Below, in pieces: positions 44,477 through 55,607 of a stretch of 64,000 nt of DNA. Below the pieces are notes generated by a model. That model ran no database searches, had not been told where the DNA came from, and saw only the letters and a list, made by a program, of their open reading frames with translations. The DNA comes from an uncultured Alphaproteobacteria bacterium (GTDB lineage: Bacteria > Pseudomonadota > Alphaproteobacteria > HIMB59 > GCA-002718135). Positions within the stretch are counted from its first letter, which is position 1. Each line of letters begins with the position of its first letter. The translations under genes and the position numbers were made by a program. Where the stretch lies: positions 56,594-120,593 of the forward strand of contig CACHLW010000002.1 of NCBI GenBank assembly GCA_902580765.1, given 5' to 3'.

Positions 44477-45927
44477 TTATTTTAATTTATTTAACATTAG
44501 GACTTCTAACATCACTTTTATTTCCTCCTTATTTTTTTTTGCCATTAGGTTTTATAATTTTTCCTTCTCTTTGTTTGTTATTAGATACAAACAGAAAGAA
44601 TAATATTAACTTAAATATTTTTAAAAATTTTTCACTCTTTGGCTTTGGGTTTTTTATAAATTATTTATTTTGGGTTAAAAATCCCTTTTTTGTTTTTGAA
44701 GAAACAAAAAATTATTTCCTAGTTTTTTTATTATTAATAATATTACTCTCTTTAATTTCAAGCTTAATATTTACAATAATTTTAAATTTAGGAAAAAATA
44801 TTCCGATATTTTTTTTGATTCCATTTATATTCACTATTACTGAATATATAATCTCAATTATTTTTTATGGATTTCCCTGGTTTACATTCTCTTTGGTTAT
44901 TTCCAGTAATGAATATCTATTTTTTTCATTAAAATCTTTTGGAACATTAATCTCAAGTTATATAATAATTCAAATATTCTGCATACCTTTTATTTTTATT
45001 ACCAAAGTAAATCTAAAAAAGGAAATGAGATATTTTTCATTTTTTATCGTTTTACCAATAATTATTTTATTGATCTTAAATGTTAACTTTAAAAGTAATA
45101 ATATAAAAACCAAAGCTATAGATTTAGAAATTTTTCAATTAAATTTTAAAAATAATGACAAATCTTTAGTACCAGAAAAAAAACTAAATATAATAATTAA
45201 TAATATTCAAGAAAGTACTGCAGATTTGTTAATATTTGGTGAAAATAATTTTCCTTACCTTTTAGACAATCTTAATCTAAAAATCTTAAAAGATTCTTTA
45301 AAAGAAAATCAAGTATTGATTATTGGTGCTACAAGATTTGAGAACAATAAATATTATAATAGTCTAATCAGTATTACTAAATCAAAAGTAAATTACTTTG
45401 ACAAAAAAATACTTGTCCCTTTTGGAGAATTTTTACCTCTAAGAGATTCTTTTAATTTTTTAGAGAGAATTGTTGGTCCAAATAATTTTTCAAATGGTAA
45501 CGAGCAAAGATTAATTAATTTACCAAATAATATAAGTTTTATTCCTGTAATTTGTTATGAGATAGTTTTTTATTGGAAACTCTTAAATAAATTAAATAAT
45601 AATAGTAATTTTATTATAAATATAACAAATGATTTTTGGTTTGGTGAATATTTAGGTCCATATCAGCATTTCTATTTAACTAAAATTAGAGCTGCAGAGT
45701 TTAATAAACCAATAATACGTGTATCTAATAATGGGATATCTGCTGTGATAGATAATAAAGGTAACATAATAAAACACACTGAACTAAATAAGACTGGTAA
45801 ATTTAAATATAAATTACATCTTCAAGAAAATATTAATTTTGTTAATTTACATTTAATATTAAAAATTTATTTTTTAATTATTTTTATTGTAATTACTTTA
45901 TATTATTTAAGAAAAAATGTTGAGTAG
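44473..45927 (+). CDS. lnt: Lnt, apolipoprotein N-acyltransferase
   Basis: The 484-residue protein has an N-terminal membrane part (about 200 residues, six or so helices), a periplasmic nitrilase domain and a last helix. The triad is visible: Glu in IFGENNFP, Lys in KKILVPFGEFLPLR, Cys in PVICYEIVF. It adds the third acyl chain to lipoproteins. The start is TTG overlapping the previous stop. trmB overlaps its end by 11 bases. The usual metK between lnt and trmB is not here. Confidence 0.93.
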   Translation: MIILIYLTLGLLTSLLFPPYFFLPLGFIIFPSLCLLLDTNRKNNINLNIFKNFSLFGFGFFINYLFWVKNPFFVFEETKNYFLVFLLLIILLSLISSLIFTIILNLGKNIPIFFLIPFIFTITEYIISIIFYGFPWFTFSLVISSNEYLFFSLKSFGTLISSYIIIQIFCIPFIFITKVNLKKEMRYFSFFIVLPIIILLILNVNFKSNNIKTKAIDLEIFQLNFKNNDKSLVPEKKLNIIINNIQESTADLLIFGENNFPYLLDNLNLKILKDSLKENQVLIIGATRFENNKYYNSLISITKSKVNYFDKKILVPFGEFLPLRDSFNFLERIVGPNNFSNGNEQRLINLPNNISFIPVICYEIVFYWKLLNKLNNNSNFIINITNDFWFGEYLGPYQHFYLTKIRAAEFNKPIIRVSNNGISAVIDNKGNIIKHTELNKTGKFKYKLHLQENINFVNLHLILKIYFLIIFIVITLYYLRKNVE

Positions 45928-46573
45928 CAATTATTCAAATCGGTTATTTGGAAGGACAAGGGGAAGAAGCAAGAAAAGATTTAATTTAAAAAATTATTAT
46001 GAAACAGTAAATAAATACAAGTTTCAAAATTTTAATGAAGAAACAGAATATATCTTGGATGTAGGTACGGGTTATGGTGAAACCAGTATATTTCTTGCAA
46101 AGCAATTTCCAGATAAAGTTATTATATCTTGTGAAAAATATATTGATGGAAATATAATCTTACTTAAAAATATTGAAAACAATAAGATAAAAAATATTCT
46201 ATTACATAATGGAAATGTTTATGATGTTTTAGAAAGTTTAAATAACAAATACTTTAAGCTTATATGGATTTTTTTCCCTGACCCTTGGCCAAAAAATAGA
46301 CATGCTAAACGTAGATTGGTAACTAGTGATTTTTTAGTAAAACTTCATAAAAACATGAAAGAGAATAGTGAGATATATATAGCTACAGATTCAGTAATTT
46401 ATGTAAGATTTATTTTAAACTCAATTTACAAATGTAAGGACTATTTTCTATGGGTTAACCAATCCAAAACTAATTTAGGTATAAAAGATTATTTTGATAT
46501 TGAGACAAAATATTATAAAAAAGCAATTAATTCTCAAAGAAAACCATCTTTATTCATTTTGAGAAAATTATAA
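45917..46573 (+). CDS. trmB: TrmB, tRNA (guanine-N7)-methyltransferase
   Basis: The 218-residue methyltransferase has the SAM motif LDVGTGYGETS (about 47-57) and FFPDPWPKNRHAKRR, the TrmB tRNA-binding hallmark. It makes m7G46. It is the last gene before a terminator-like hairpin. Confidence 0.94.
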   Translation: MLSSNYSNRLFGRTRGRSKKRFNLKNYYETVNKYKFQNFNEETEYILDVGTGYGETSIFLAKQFPDKVIISCEKYIDGNIILLKNIENNKIKNILLHNGNVYDVLESLNNKYFKLIWIFFPDPWPKNRHAKRRLVTSDFLVKLHKNMKENSEIYIATDSVIYVRFILNSIYKCKDYFLWVNQSKTNLGIKDYFDIETKYYKKAINSQRKPSLFILRKL

Positions 46574-46613
46574 GCTTGAAATTCTGTAAAATATTTATAT
46601 ACGCAATATTATT

Positions 46614-46639
46614 AAGGTGGGTTATCCCACCTTTTTTTT
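46614..46639 (+). terminator. Terminator or attenuator just before nusA
   Basis: Stem AAGGTGGG / CCCACCTT, loop TTAT, then a T-run. It ends 6 bases before the nusA ATG, leaving no room for a separate promoter or an SD beyond the hairpin. The 5' arm itself contains AAGGTGG, an SD-like run. Confidence 0.85.
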
Positions 46640-46645
46640 ATAATT

Positions 46646-48184
46646 ATGGCTAAAAAAAAATATAATGTAATTAGAGAAGAAATGCTTCAGGTTGCGTCCA
46701 ATGTAGCGCAAGAAAAAAACATTGATCAAGATTCAGTTTTTTCAGCAATGGAACAAGCATTAGAAAAAGCTGCAAGGGTTAAATACGGTCAAGAAATTGA
46801 TATAAGAATTTCTATAGATAGAGCTACTGGCGATATTAAGTTAAATTCATATCTTGAAGTGGTTGAAAGTATTGATGAAGAATTACAATCTAGACAAATT
46901 CTTTTAGAGGATGCTAAAAAAACTAATCCAGATATTAATTTAGGAGAATTTGTTATAAAAGCATTACCACCTATTGAATTAGGAAGAGTAGCTGCACAAA
47001 ATGCAAAAGGAGTAATAATTCAAAAGGTAAGAGAGGCTGACAAATCTAATCAATATGAAGAATATAAAGATAAAGTTGGTGAAATAGCAGTCGGTATAGT
47101 TAAAAGAACTGAATTTGGGAATTTAATTGTAGATTTAGGTAAGAGCGAAGCAATAATTAAAAGAGAAGAACTCATTCCAAGAGAAACATTTAAAAATGGA
47201 GACAGAGTAAGAGCTTATATATATGAGGTAAAAAATGATGTTAAAGGCTATCAAGTTTTTTTATCAAGAACTCATCCTCAATTTCTATCAAAATTATTTT
47301 TTCAAGAAGTTCCTGAAATATATGAGGGTGTAATTGTTGTAAAAAGTGTTGCTAGGGACCCTGGCTCAAGAGCAAAAATTAGTGTTTTTACAGAGGACTC
47401 CACCATTGATCCGGTAGGTGCTTGTGTTGGAATGAGAGGTTCAAGAGTACAAGCCGTAGTTAACGAATTACAAGGTGAAAAAATAGATATTGTTACATGG
47501 TCAGATAATCAAGCTACTTTTTTAGCAAATGCACTTGCTCCTGCAGAAGTAAGTAAGATTTTTTTATATGAAGAAAAAAATAAAGTTGAAGTTGTAATAC
47601 CTGATGATCAGTTAAGTTTAGCGATAGGAAGAAAAGGACAAAATGTAAAACTAGCTTCTAATTTAACTAGTTTAGAAATAGATATCTTAACTGAAGATGA
47701 AGAAGCAGAAAGAAGACAACAAGAATTTAAGGAAAAAAGTATTTTGTTAGCTGAAACTCTGGATGTTGAAGATGTTATTGCTCAGTTGCTTGTTACTGAT
47801 GGTTATACAACTGTTGAGTCTATTGCTTCAGAAACTTTAGAAAATTTGGAAAGAATAGAAGGATTTGATTCTAGCTTAGCTCAAGAAATAATTGATAGAT
47901 CAAAAAGTTTTATACAAGAAAAGGAAGAATCCGACAAAAAACTAATTGAAGAAAAAATTAGTGATGAAAAATTAAAAAACTTAAAAGGAATGAATAATAG
48001 TATTTTAGCAGAACTTGCAAAATCTAATATTCTCAATGTTAATGATTTTGCTGATTTAGCTACATTTGAACTCATAGATAAAGAAGAAGGTATTTTAAAA
48101 CAATTAGACATTGATGAAGAAATAGCCAACAACATGATAATGGAGGCACGAAGTTTCTGGTCTGAAGAGCAAAATAAGGATTAA
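46646..48184 (+). CDS. nusA: NusA, transcription elongation factor
   Basis: The 512-residue protein has the N-terminal RNA polymerase domain, S1 (GEIAVGIVKRTEFGNLIVDL), two KH domains (KISVFTEDSTIDPVGACVGMRGSRVQ, LAIGRKGQNVKLAS) and C-terminal acidic HhH repeats. It governs pausing, termination and antitermination. Usually rimP precedes it; here trmB and a hairpin do. infB follows after 2 bases. Confidence 0.96.
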   Translation: MAKKKYNVIREEMLQVASNVAQEKNIDQDSVFSAMEQALEKAARVKYGQEIDIRISIDRATGDIKLNSYLEVVESIDEELQSRQILLEDAKKTNPDINLGEFVIKALPPIELGRVAAQNAKGVIIQKVREADKSNQYEEYKDKVGEIAVGIVKRTEFGNLIVDLGKSEAIIKREELIPRETFKNGDRVRAYIYEVKNDVKGYQVFLSRTHPQFLSKLFFQEVPEIYEGVIVVKSVARDPGSRAKISVFTEDSTIDPVGACVGMRGSRVQAVVNELQGEKIDIVTWSDNQATFLANALAPAEVSKIFLYEEKNKVEVVIPDDQLSLAIGRKGQNVKLASNLTSLEIDILTEDEEAERRQQEFKEKSILLAETLDVEDVIAQLLVTDGYTTVESIASETLENLERIEGFDSSLAQEIIDRSKSFIQEKEESDKKLIEEKISDEKLKNLKGMNNSILAELAKSNILNVNDFADLATFELIDKEEGILKQLDIDEEIANNMIMEARSFWSEEQNKD

Positions 48185-48186
48185 AA

Positions 48187-50427
48187 TTGGATAAAGACAA
48201 AGGTAATAAGAAAAAACCACTAAAACTATCGTCATCAGGAAGACTTCAAATAAGAAAAAATCTTGGTCCAGCTGGTGACAAAGCTAGGAGCAGCGGTAGT
48301 AAAAAAACAATACAGATTGTTTTTAAAAATAAAAATAATCAACAAAAGAGTTCATCTACAACACAGTCTAATTTTAGAGGATCATCTAGTTTAAGGACTC
48401 CAAGACCAGGTATAAATTCCTCACCACAACCAAACTTTTCCTCTCCTAATAAAACTAGGAATTTTGAAAATAAAAATAAAAAAAATGTAGATAAAAAAAC
48501 TCAGCAAAAAAAATCAACCCTTCGTCCACTTGAAGATGATTTTAGTAAATTAGATGCAAAAAAAATATTAGAACAAGAAGAACAAGAATTTGATAAATTT
48601 CCAAGTCTAGCTAAAATAAAAAGAGCTAGAGAAAAAGAAAAACTAAAATCATCAAAAGATGAAGAAGAGAGCAAAATTTCCAGAGAGGTTTCAATTCCTG
48701 ATTTTATTACTGTTCAAGATTTAGCGAACAGAATGGCAGAAAAAACTGCAGACGTAGTTAAGGTTCTAATGAAAATGGGAGTTATGGCAAATGCTACGCA
48801 ATCTTTGGAATCTGATACCGCGCAATTAGTTGCCGAAGAATTAGGTCACAAAGTAACAGTAGTTAAAGATGATGATGTATTAAATGAAATTAAAGATTTT
48901 GAAGATCCTGAAGATAGCCTTATTCAAAGAGCTCCTGTAGTAACAATTATGGGTCATGTTGATCATGGTAAAACTTCTTTACTTGATGCTTATAGAAAAA
49001 GTAATGTAGTATCTGGTGAGGCAGGAGGTATTACACAACATATTGGTGCTTATCAAACAAACAATAATAACAAAAAAATTACATTTATTGATACCCCTGG
49101 TCACGCTGCTTTCTCAAACATGAGAGCTAGAGGATCAAAAACAACTGATATAATTATACTTGTTGTGGCTGCAGATGATGGAATTAAACCTCAGACAATT
49201 GAATCAATTGCTCATGCAAAAACTGCAGAAGTTCCAATAATAGTTGCTATTAACAAAATTGATCTTCCAGGAGCAGACCCAGATAAAGTTAGAAATGAAT
49301 TACTTAGTCATGAAGTAATTGTTGAAAAACTAAGTGGTGAAGTTTTAGATATTGAAGTGTCAGCAACTAAAGGAACAAATTTAGATAAGTTAGAAGAAGC
49401 GATTCATTTACAAGCAGATCTTCTTAACCTCAAAGCTAATCCCAATAGAAAAGCCAGAGGGTCTGTAATTGAATCTAAACTAGAAAAAGGAAGAGGTTCA
49501 GTCGCAACAATCCTAGTACAAAAAGGAACACTAAAAGTAAGTGATATTTTTGTATCAGGATCTGAGTGGGGGAAAGTTAAAGCTCTAATTGATGACAAAG
49601 GTAAAAATATAAAACAAGCTGAACCCTCAGTACCAGTTGAAGTTCTGGGATTTGATTCGAATCCATTAGCTGGTGATGATTTTATTGTAGTTGAAAACGA
49701 AAGTATTGCCCGTAAAATTGCAGAATTTAGATCAAGTAAACTGCAAATTCAAAAAAATACAGTTGCTAAATCAAATGTTGAAGAGATGTTTGCTCAGATT
49801 AATAAAGGTGAAGCAACAAGTCTTCCAGTAGTAATTAAAACTGATGTTCAAGGTTCTGCAGAAGCAATTGAAAATTCAATAACTAAACTTTCAACTGATG
49901 AAGTTAAGGTTAATGTTATTTATAAAGGTGTTGGTGCAATTACTGAGAGTGATGTTACATTGGCTGGTTCAGGAAAAGGTTTTATTGTTGGTTTTAATGT
50001 TAGGGCACTACCTCATGCAAGAGATATAGCAAAAAGAGATGGTGTAGATATAAAATATTATTCAATTATTTATGAACTTATTGACGATGTAAAAAATCTT
50101 TTAACTGGCTTACTGAAACCTGATATTTCAGAAAATATTACAGGTAATGTGGAAATTAGAGAGGTATTTAATATTTCCAAAGTAGGAAATATTGCAGGGT
50201 GTATGGTTAAGGACGGTCTTATTTCTAGAAAATCTCAGATTAGAATTCTAAGAGACAATATTGTAATTCATAAAGGGCAAATTAGTAGTCTAAAAAGATT
50301 TAAGGAAGAAGTATCTGAGGTCAAGTCTGGTTTTGAATGTGGTGTAATGCTAGACAATTATAGTGATATTAAAGTAGGTGATATTATCGAAACATTTGAA
50401 GAAGTTTCTACAAGTAGAAAGTTATAA
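48187..50427 (+). CDS. infB: InfB, translation initiation factor IF-2
   Basis: The 746-residue protein has a basic N-terminal part, an IF2-N domain (SIPDFITVQDLANRMAEK), the G domain (GHVDHGKTS, DTPGHAAF, NKIDLPGA) and domains II-IV. It brings fMet-tRNA to the ribosome. The start is TTG at 48187, with AAGGA about 8 bases upstream; no better ATG is near. The ylxR gene common between nusA and infB is absent. Confidence 0.96.
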   Translation: MDKDKGNKKKPLKLSSSGRLQIRKNLGPAGDKARSSGSKKTIQIVFKNKNNQQKSSSTTQSNFRGSSSLRTPRPGINSSPQPNFSSPNKTRNFENKNKKNVDKKTQQKKSTLRPLEDDFSKLDAKKILEQEEQEFDKFPSLAKIKRAREKEKLKSSKDEEESKISREVSIPDFITVQDLANRMAEKTADVVKVLMKMGVMANATQSLESDTAQLVAEELGHKVTVVKDDDVLNEIKDFEDPEDSLIQRAPVVTIMGHVDHGKTSLLDAYRKSNVVSGEAGGITQHIGAYQTNNNNKKITFIDTPGHAAFSNMRARGSKTTDIIILVVAADDGIKPQTIESIAHAKTAEVPIIVAINKIDLPGADPDKVRNELLSHEVIVEKLSGEVLDIEVSATKGTNLDKLEEAIHLQADLLNLKANPNRKARGSVIESKLEKGRGSVATILVQKGTLKVSDIFVSGSEWGKVKALIDDKGKNIKQAEPSVPVEVLGFDSNPLAGDDFIVVENESIARKIAEFRSSKLQIQKNTVAKSNVEEMFAQINKGEATSLPVVIKTDVQGSAEAIENSITKLSTDEVKVNVIYKGVGAITESDVTLAGSGKGFIVGFNVRALPHARDIAKRDGVDIKYYSIIYELIDDVKNLLTGLLKPDISENITGNVEIREVFNISKVGNIAGCMVKDGLISRKSQIRILRDNIVIHKGQISSLKRFKEEVSEVKSGFECGVMLDNYSDIKVGDIIETFEEVSTSRKL

Positions 50428-50439
50428 TGTTTTTTTACA

Positions 50440-50805
50440 ATGGATACACAGAGGCAAATTAGATTTGGTGAACTAATAAGATCATTGTTAAGTGATTGTT
50501 TACTAAAAGAAGATTTTTTTGACCATAATATTAACTCTTCATCCATTACTATATCTTTTGTTAGAATGTCTAAAGATCTAAAGATTGCAAATGTATATTT
50601 TATGCCTCTTGGTGGTAAGGATAAAATCGAAATTTTAGAAGCTTTAAAAGATAGAAAACATATTTTTCAAAAATTTCTATCAAAAGCAAAAATCAATTCA
50701 AAATTTACGCCAAAACTCTCTTTTTATTTAGATGATACATTTGATGAAGCAGAAAAAATTGAAAACCTTTTATTAAATAAAAATGTCTTAAGAGATATTA
50801 AATAA
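50440..50805 (+). CDS. rbfA: RbfA, ribosome-binding factor A
   Basis: The 121-residue KH-like protein opens with RQIRFGELIRSLLSDCLLKE and holds ITISFVRMSKDLKIANVYFMPLGG, matching RbfA. It helps mature the 30S subunit. Position between infB and truB is the standard one. Its last base is the first base of truB. Confidence 0.92.
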   Translation: MDTQRQIRFGELIRSLLSDCLLKEDFFDHNINSSSITISFVRMSKDLKIANVYFMPLGGKDKIEILEALKDRKHIFQKFLSKAKINSKFTPKLSFYLDDTFDEAEKIENLLLNKNVLRDIK

Positions 50806-51710
50806 TGATTTCAAAACAAGGTTGGATAAATTTATACAAACCCAAAAATATTACATCTTTTAAAGCCATTAATTCAATAAAAAAAAAATTTTTAATTAAT
50901 AAAATTGGTCATGCGGGTACTTTAGATCCTATGGCAGAAGGTGTGTTACCAATAGCTATAGGAAAAGCAACAAAACTAATTCCATATATTAGAAATATGA
51001 AAAAAGAATATGAGTTTACAGTAACTTGGGGCATTCAAACAACAACAGATGATGCAGAGGGTGAGATTTTATTTGAATCAAGTTACCTCCCTAAAAGAAA
51101 AGAAATAGAAAAAAAAATTATTAATTATATTGGTTTTATAAGTCAGGTACCTCCAAAAGTTTCAGCAGTTAAAATTAATGGTAAAAGAGCTTATAAATTA
51201 TTTAGAGAAAATAAAAAATTTACGATTCAACCAAAAAAAGTTTTTATCGAAGATCTGTGTATTACAGATCACAGTATTAACAAAACGTCATTTAAAATTT
51301 TATGTGGGCAGGGCTTTTATGTTAGAAGTCTAGCTCGTGATTTAGCTATAGATCTTAAAACATATGGATACATTTCTTCATTGAAAAGGTCAAAAGTAGG
51401 TAAATTCAGTGAAAAAAATTCGATTTTACTGGACGATCTCCTAAAAATAGGACAAATGCACCAAGAAATTAATTGTATCTCCACTACAATTTCTATGCTG
51501 GACGACATCTTGGCTTATGAAATTGAAGAAAAATTAGATATTGAAAATTTATCTTTTGGAAGATCTATTAAAATTGATGAAAGAAAAATTATAAATCCTT
51601 CGTCAATAAACTTAGATAAAAAAAATATTTTTTTATTTAAGAAAGGAGACATTGTCTCAATAGGCAAATTAGATGGTAATTTGTTTAAACCAAATAAAAT
51701 ATTATTATAG
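50805..51710 (+). CDS. truB: TruB, tRNA pseudouridine-55 synthase
   Basis: The 301-residue enzyme has [23 protein letters not shown] with the catalytic aspartate (about residue 43) and [12 protein letters not shown]. It makes psi55 in tRNA. It is followed after 8 bases by rpsO, which has its own AGGAGA. Confidence 0.95.
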   Translation: MISKQGWINLYKPKNITSFKAINSIKKKFLINKIGHAGTLDPMAEGVLPIAIGKATKLIPYIRNMKKEYEFTVTWGIQTTTDDAEGEILFESSYLPKRKEIEKKIINYIGFISQVPPKVSAVKINGKRAYKLFRENKKFTIQPKKVFIEDLCITDHSINKTSFKILCGQGFYVRSLARDLAIDLKTYGYISSLKRSKVGKFSEKNSILLDDLLKIGQMHQEINCISTTISMLDDILAYEIEEKLDIENLSFGRSIKIDERKIINPSSINLDKKNIFLFKKGDIVSIGKLDGNLFKPNKILL

Positions 51711-51718
51711 GAGAACCG

Positions 51719-51988
51719 ATGTCGATAACAAAAGAAAATAAAAAGAATCTTATTAATGAATTTTCTAAAAATGAAAAAGATACCGGATCAACAGGTGTTC
51801 AAATAGCAGTTTTAACAGAAAGAATAAAAAATTTAACTGAACATTTTAAGACTCACAATAAAGATAATCATTCAAAAAGAGGACTAGTATCATTAGTTAA
51901 TAAAAGAAAAAAATTATTAAACTACTTATCTAAAAAAAATAAGTCTGAATATTCAGATTTAATAAAAAAATTAAATATTAGAGGTTAA
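51719..51988 (+). CDS. rpsO: RpsO, ribosomal protein S15
   Basis: The 89-residue protein has the S15 pattern [16 protein letters not shown] and [26 protein letters not shown] lies just before the ATG. It binds 16S rRNA and, in E. coli, represses its own mRNA. pnp follows after 22 bases. Confidence 0.97.
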   Translation: MSITKENKKNLINEFSKNEKDTGSTGVQIAVLTERIKNLTEHFKTHNKDNHSKRGLVSLVNKRKKLLNYLSKKNKSEYSDLIKKLNIRG

Positions 51989-52010
51989 ATAAAGAGGATA
52001 AATAAAAATT

Positions 52011-54104
52011 ATGTTTGATGTTAAAAATATAGAAATTGAATGGGCTGGAAGAAAACTTAAATTAGAAACTGGAAAAGTAGCAAGACAAGCTGACTCAACA
52101 GTTATAGCGACTTATGGTGGTACGACAGTTATGTGTAATGTAGTTGCTGCAAAAGAAGCAAATCCTGATATGGATTTTTTCCCCTTAACAGTAAATTATC
52201 AAGAAAAATATTATTCTGTAGGAAAGATACCTGGTGGTTTTTTCAAAAGAGAGGCTAGACCAACTGAAAAAGAAACATTAGTTTCTCGATTAATTGATAG
52301 GCCGGTTAGACCTTTATTTCATAAAGATTTTAAAAATGAGACCCAAGTTACTTGTACTGTATTATCACATGATCAAGAAAATGACTCAGATGTTATAGCA
52401 ATGGTAGCTGCAAGTGCTGCATTAACTTTATCTGGTTTGCCATTTTTAGGCCCACTCGGAGCAATTAAGATCGGTTTTATAGACGATGAGTTTGTTGTTA
52501 ACCCGAGTAAGAGTCAATTATCAAATTCTAAACTAGAATTAGTATTGGCAGGGACTAAGGAAGGTGTACTAATGATCGAGTCCGAAGCTCACGAGCTTTC
52601 AGAAAAACAAATGCTAGATGCAGTCGTTCTTGGTCAAGAAAATTATAAAACAGTAATTGAAGCAATAATTTCCTTAGCTAAAAAAGCAGCAAAAGAACCT
52701 TGGGAACTTAAAGAAAAAGATGAAGAAATTAAAAATCTACCATCTAAGATCAACGAAGATTTTGGTAAAGATTTTATAGATGCGTATAAAATAACTGAAA
52801 AACAAAAAAGATCAGAAAAATTATCTTCGTTACGAAATGAAATTTCTGAAAAATTTGTAAGTGAAACACTCTCACCAGTATTGGTTTCAGATGCAATAAA
52901 AAATGTAGAAAAAGATATAGTTAGAGGAGAATTAATTAATACTGGTAATAGAATTGATGGAAGAGATACAAAAACAGTCCGTCCAATTGTGTGTGAAACT
53001 GGAGTTTTAGAAAGAACTCACGGGTCTGCATTATTTACAAGAGGAGAAACACAAGCTCTTGTAGTTTCAACTTTAGGAACTGGACAAGACGAGCAAAGAA
53101 TAGATGCAATTGATGGTGAATATACAGAGAATTTTATGCTTCATTACAATTTTCCACCTTACTCAGTTGGAGAGGTTGGAAGAATAGGTTCTACTAGTAG
53201 AAGAGAAATAGGACATGGAAAATTAGCCTGGAGAGCTATTCACCCAATGTTACCTTCTAAAGAAAAGTTTCCTTACACTTATAGAGTTGTATCCGAAATT
53301 ACAGAATCTAATGGATCTAGTTCTATGGCAACTGTTTGTGGTACCTCAATGTCTTTAATGGATGCAGGAGTGCCTTTAGAAAGACCAGTAGCAGGTATCG
53401 CGATGGGCTTAATTAAAGAGAATGATAAATATGTGATATTATCAGACATACTTGGTGATGAAGATCATCTTGGTGATATGGATTTTAAAGTTGCTGGAAC
53501 TTCTGAAGGAATAACTTCATTACAAATGGATATTAAAATAACTAGTATCACAGCTGAAATTATGGAAGAAGCATTAGCGCAGGCTAAAGATGGAAGATTC
53601 CACATACTTGGTGAAATGGCTAAAGCAATAGACAAACCTAATCAATCAATTTCTCAATATGCACCAACAATAACTAATCTTCAAATAAATAAAGATAAAA
53701 TTAGAGAAGTTATTGGTAAAGGAGGAGCAGTAATAAGAGAAATATCTGAAACAACTGGAGCTAAAATTGAAATTAATGATGAAGGTTTAGTAAGCATTGC
53801 AGCCGTAGATCAAAAATCTGGAAATGATGCATTAGAATGGATCAAAGGTATAGTCGAAGAACCAGAGATTGGAAAAATTTATGATGGTAAAGTTATAAAG
53901 ATAATGGACTTCGGTGCTTTTGTTAATTTCATGGGATCGACAGACGGACTTGTTCATATTAGTCAATTAAAAAATGAAAGAGTAGAGAAAGTTGAAGATG
54001 TTATTAGTGAAGGAGATATGGTTAAAGTAAAAGTACTTGATATCGATTCTAGAGGAAAAATAAAACTTTCTATGAAAGCAGTTGACGCAGAAGAAAACGC
54101 TTAA
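52011..54104 (+). CDS. pnp: Pnp, polynucleotide phosphorylase
   Basis: The 697-residue enzyme has two RNase PH domains, a KH domain ([18 protein letters not shown]) and an S1 domain ([22 protein letters not shown]). It degrades RNA with phosphate, giving nucleoside diphosphates. rpsO-pnp is the usual pair. The GDPD gene begins inside its last 23 bases. Confidence 0.97.
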   Translation: MFDVKNIEIEWAGRKLKLETGKVARQADSTVIATYGGTTVMCNVVAAKEANPDMDFFPLTVNYQEKYYSVGKIPGGFFKREARPTEKETLVSRLIDRPVRPLFHKDFKNETQVTCTVLSHDQENDSDVIAMVAASAALTLSGLPFLGPLGAIKIGFIDDEFVVNPSKSQLSNSKLELVLAGTKEGVLMIESEAHELSEKQMLDAVVLGQENYKTVIEAIISLAKKAAKEPWELKEKDEEIKNLPSKINEDFGKDFIDAYKITEKQKRSEKLSSLRNEISEKFVSETLSPVLVSDAIKNVEKDIVRGELINTGNRIDGRDTKTVRPIVCETGVLERTHGSALFTRGETQALVVSTLGTGQDEQRIDAIDGEYTENFMLHYNFPPYSVGEVGRIGSTSRREIGHGKLAWRAIHPMLPSKEKFPYTYRVVSEITESNGSSSMATVCGTSMSLMDAGVPLERPVAGIAMGLIKENDKYVILSDILGDEDHLGDMDFKVAGTSEGITSLQMDIKITSITAEIMEEALAQAKDGRFHILGEMAKAIDKPNQSISQYAPTITNLQINKDKIREVIGKGGAVIREISETTGAKIEINDEGLVSIAAVDQKSGNDALEWIKGIVEEPEIGKIYDGKVIKIMDFGAFVNFMGSTDGLVHISQLKNERVEKVEDVISEGDMVKVKVLDIDSRGKIKLSMKAVDAEENA

Positions 54105-54837
54105 ATTACCTAAATTAATAGGACACAGAGGTGTAAAAGATCTGTGTCCAGAAAATACAATTGAATCCATTACTAAGGCATTTGACCTTGGCTTAACTTA
54201 TGTTGAAATAGATGTTAAGATTTCTAAAGACAGAGTTCCAATTTTACTACATGATGACACACTTGATAGAACTACTAATGGAAGTGGACTTGCAATTGAT
54301 TATGATTATGAGAACATAAAAAAACTTGATGCAGGAAAATTTTTTTATAAAGAAAATACGAATATTTTTGTTCCAAAGTTAGAAGATATTCTTAGTTTGT
54401 GTACTAATAATAATGGTAATTTAAATATCGAATTAAAACCCAATAAAAAGTTTGAAAAAGAAAATGTTTATCAGATATATAAAATTACAAAAAATATTAA
54501 TCAAATAGATATTTTTTTCTCCTCTTTTGATATGATTTCTATTTTAGAAATTTCAAAACTTTACCCTCAATCTATACGTAGTTTTTTATTAGATGATTTT
54601 AAACAATATAATATTGATGATTTGATTAGCATATCAATTAATCATGATTTAAAAATTTGTGGATTAAATATAGATCTTGTCACTGCTGATATTATAAAAA
54701 AAATTAAAAAATCCAATATGGCAATAACTGTTTATTCAGATAAAAATATAAATTTATCTAGCGCTACTGATATTTTCTCCATAGGTGTTGATAGTATTTT
54801 TGTTGATAATCCTTTAGATTTATTGGGAAAATTTTAG
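54082..54837 (+). CDS. ugpQ: Glycerophosphodiester phosphodiesterase
   Basis: The 251-residue TIM-barrel protein has GHRG, PENTIES and [15 protein letters not shown], the full GDPD metal and catalytic set. No signal peptide, so it is the cytosolic UgpQ type. It frees glycerol-3-phosphate from phospholipid head groups, which would suit a Ugp-type importer. The start is TTG at 54082 inside pnp; no other start is near. It is outside the phosphorus island and has no visible Pho box. Confidence 0.85.
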   Translation: MTQKKTLKLPKLIGHRGVKDLCPENTIESITKAFDLGLTYVEIDVKISKDRVPILLHDDTLDRTTNGSGLAIDYDYENIKKLDAGKFFYKENTNIFVPKLEDILSLCTNNNGNLNIELKPNKKFEKENVYQIYKITKNINQIDIFFSSFDMISILEISKLYPQSIRSFLLDDFKQYNIDDLISISINHDLKICGLNIDLVTADIIKKIKKSNMAITVYSDKNINLSSATDIFSIGVDSIFVDNPLDLLGKF

Positions 54838-55607
54838 AACTTATTGGGTATTCCAATAATATTGTAACCACAGTCTACATAATGTACTTCACCAGTAACA
54901 GCAGAAGATAAATCACTAACAAAGTATAAAGCAGATTTACCAATTTCATCTAGTTTTGCATTTCGTTTCAATGCTGAATGTTCTTCTGTAAATTTAAACA
55001 CCTCCCTAGCATTATTTATTGCTGCACCAGCAATTGTTCTCATCGGTCCTGCTGAGATTGCATTAACACGAATATTTTTTGTGCCTAAATCCACACTCAA
55101 GTATTTTACACTAGTTTCTAAAGCGGCTTTTGCAATTCCCATTAAATTGTAATTTGGTATTACTTTATTTGACCCATAAAAAGTAAGGGTGAGAATACTT
55201 CCACCATCATTCATTATAGGTTCAAAATTTCTTGCAAGACTAGTTAAAGAAAAACATGATATTTCCAAACAATTAATAAAATTATCCTTTGTAGTATCAA
55301 CATATCTTCCATTTAACTCTGACTTATCTGCAAATGCAACAGCATGAATTATAAAATCAATTGTGCCCCATTCTTTTTTTATAATTTCTACAGATTTATT
55401 TATTGAGTCATCATTATTAAAATCACATTCTATTAATATTTTTGAATTAATTTCTTCAGAAAGTGGTTTCACCCTCTTCAATAATATTTCATTTTGATAA
55501 CCAATGGCTATTTCAGCACCATTTTCAGCTAGTTGTTTTGCTATTCCCCATGCAATTGAATGATTATTTGCAATACCAAATACTAAACCTTTTTTATTTT
55601 TAAGCAT
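54834..55607 (-). CDS. fabI: FabI, enoyl-ACP reductase (NADH)
   Basis: The 257-residue SDR protein has [22 protein letters not shown] and the FabI active site [12 protein letters not shown] (Y-x6-K). It does the last reduction in fatty acid elongation. It overlaps fabB by 8 bases and converges with the GDPD gene by 4. fabA-fabB-fabI is the usual alphaproteobacterial order. Confidence 0.95.
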   Translation of the reverse strand: MLKNKKGLVFGIANNHSIAWGIAKQLAENGAEIAIGYQNEILLKRVKPLSEEINSKILIECDFNNDDSINKSVEIIKKEWGTIDFIIHAVAFADKSELNGRYVDTTKDNFINCLEISCFSLTSLARNFEPIMNDGGSILTLTFYGSNKVIPNYNLMGIAKAALETSVKYLSVDLGTKNIRVNAISAGPMRTIAGAAINNAREVFKFTEEHSALKRNAKLDEIGKSALYFVSDLSSAVTGEVHYVDCGYNIIGIPNKF

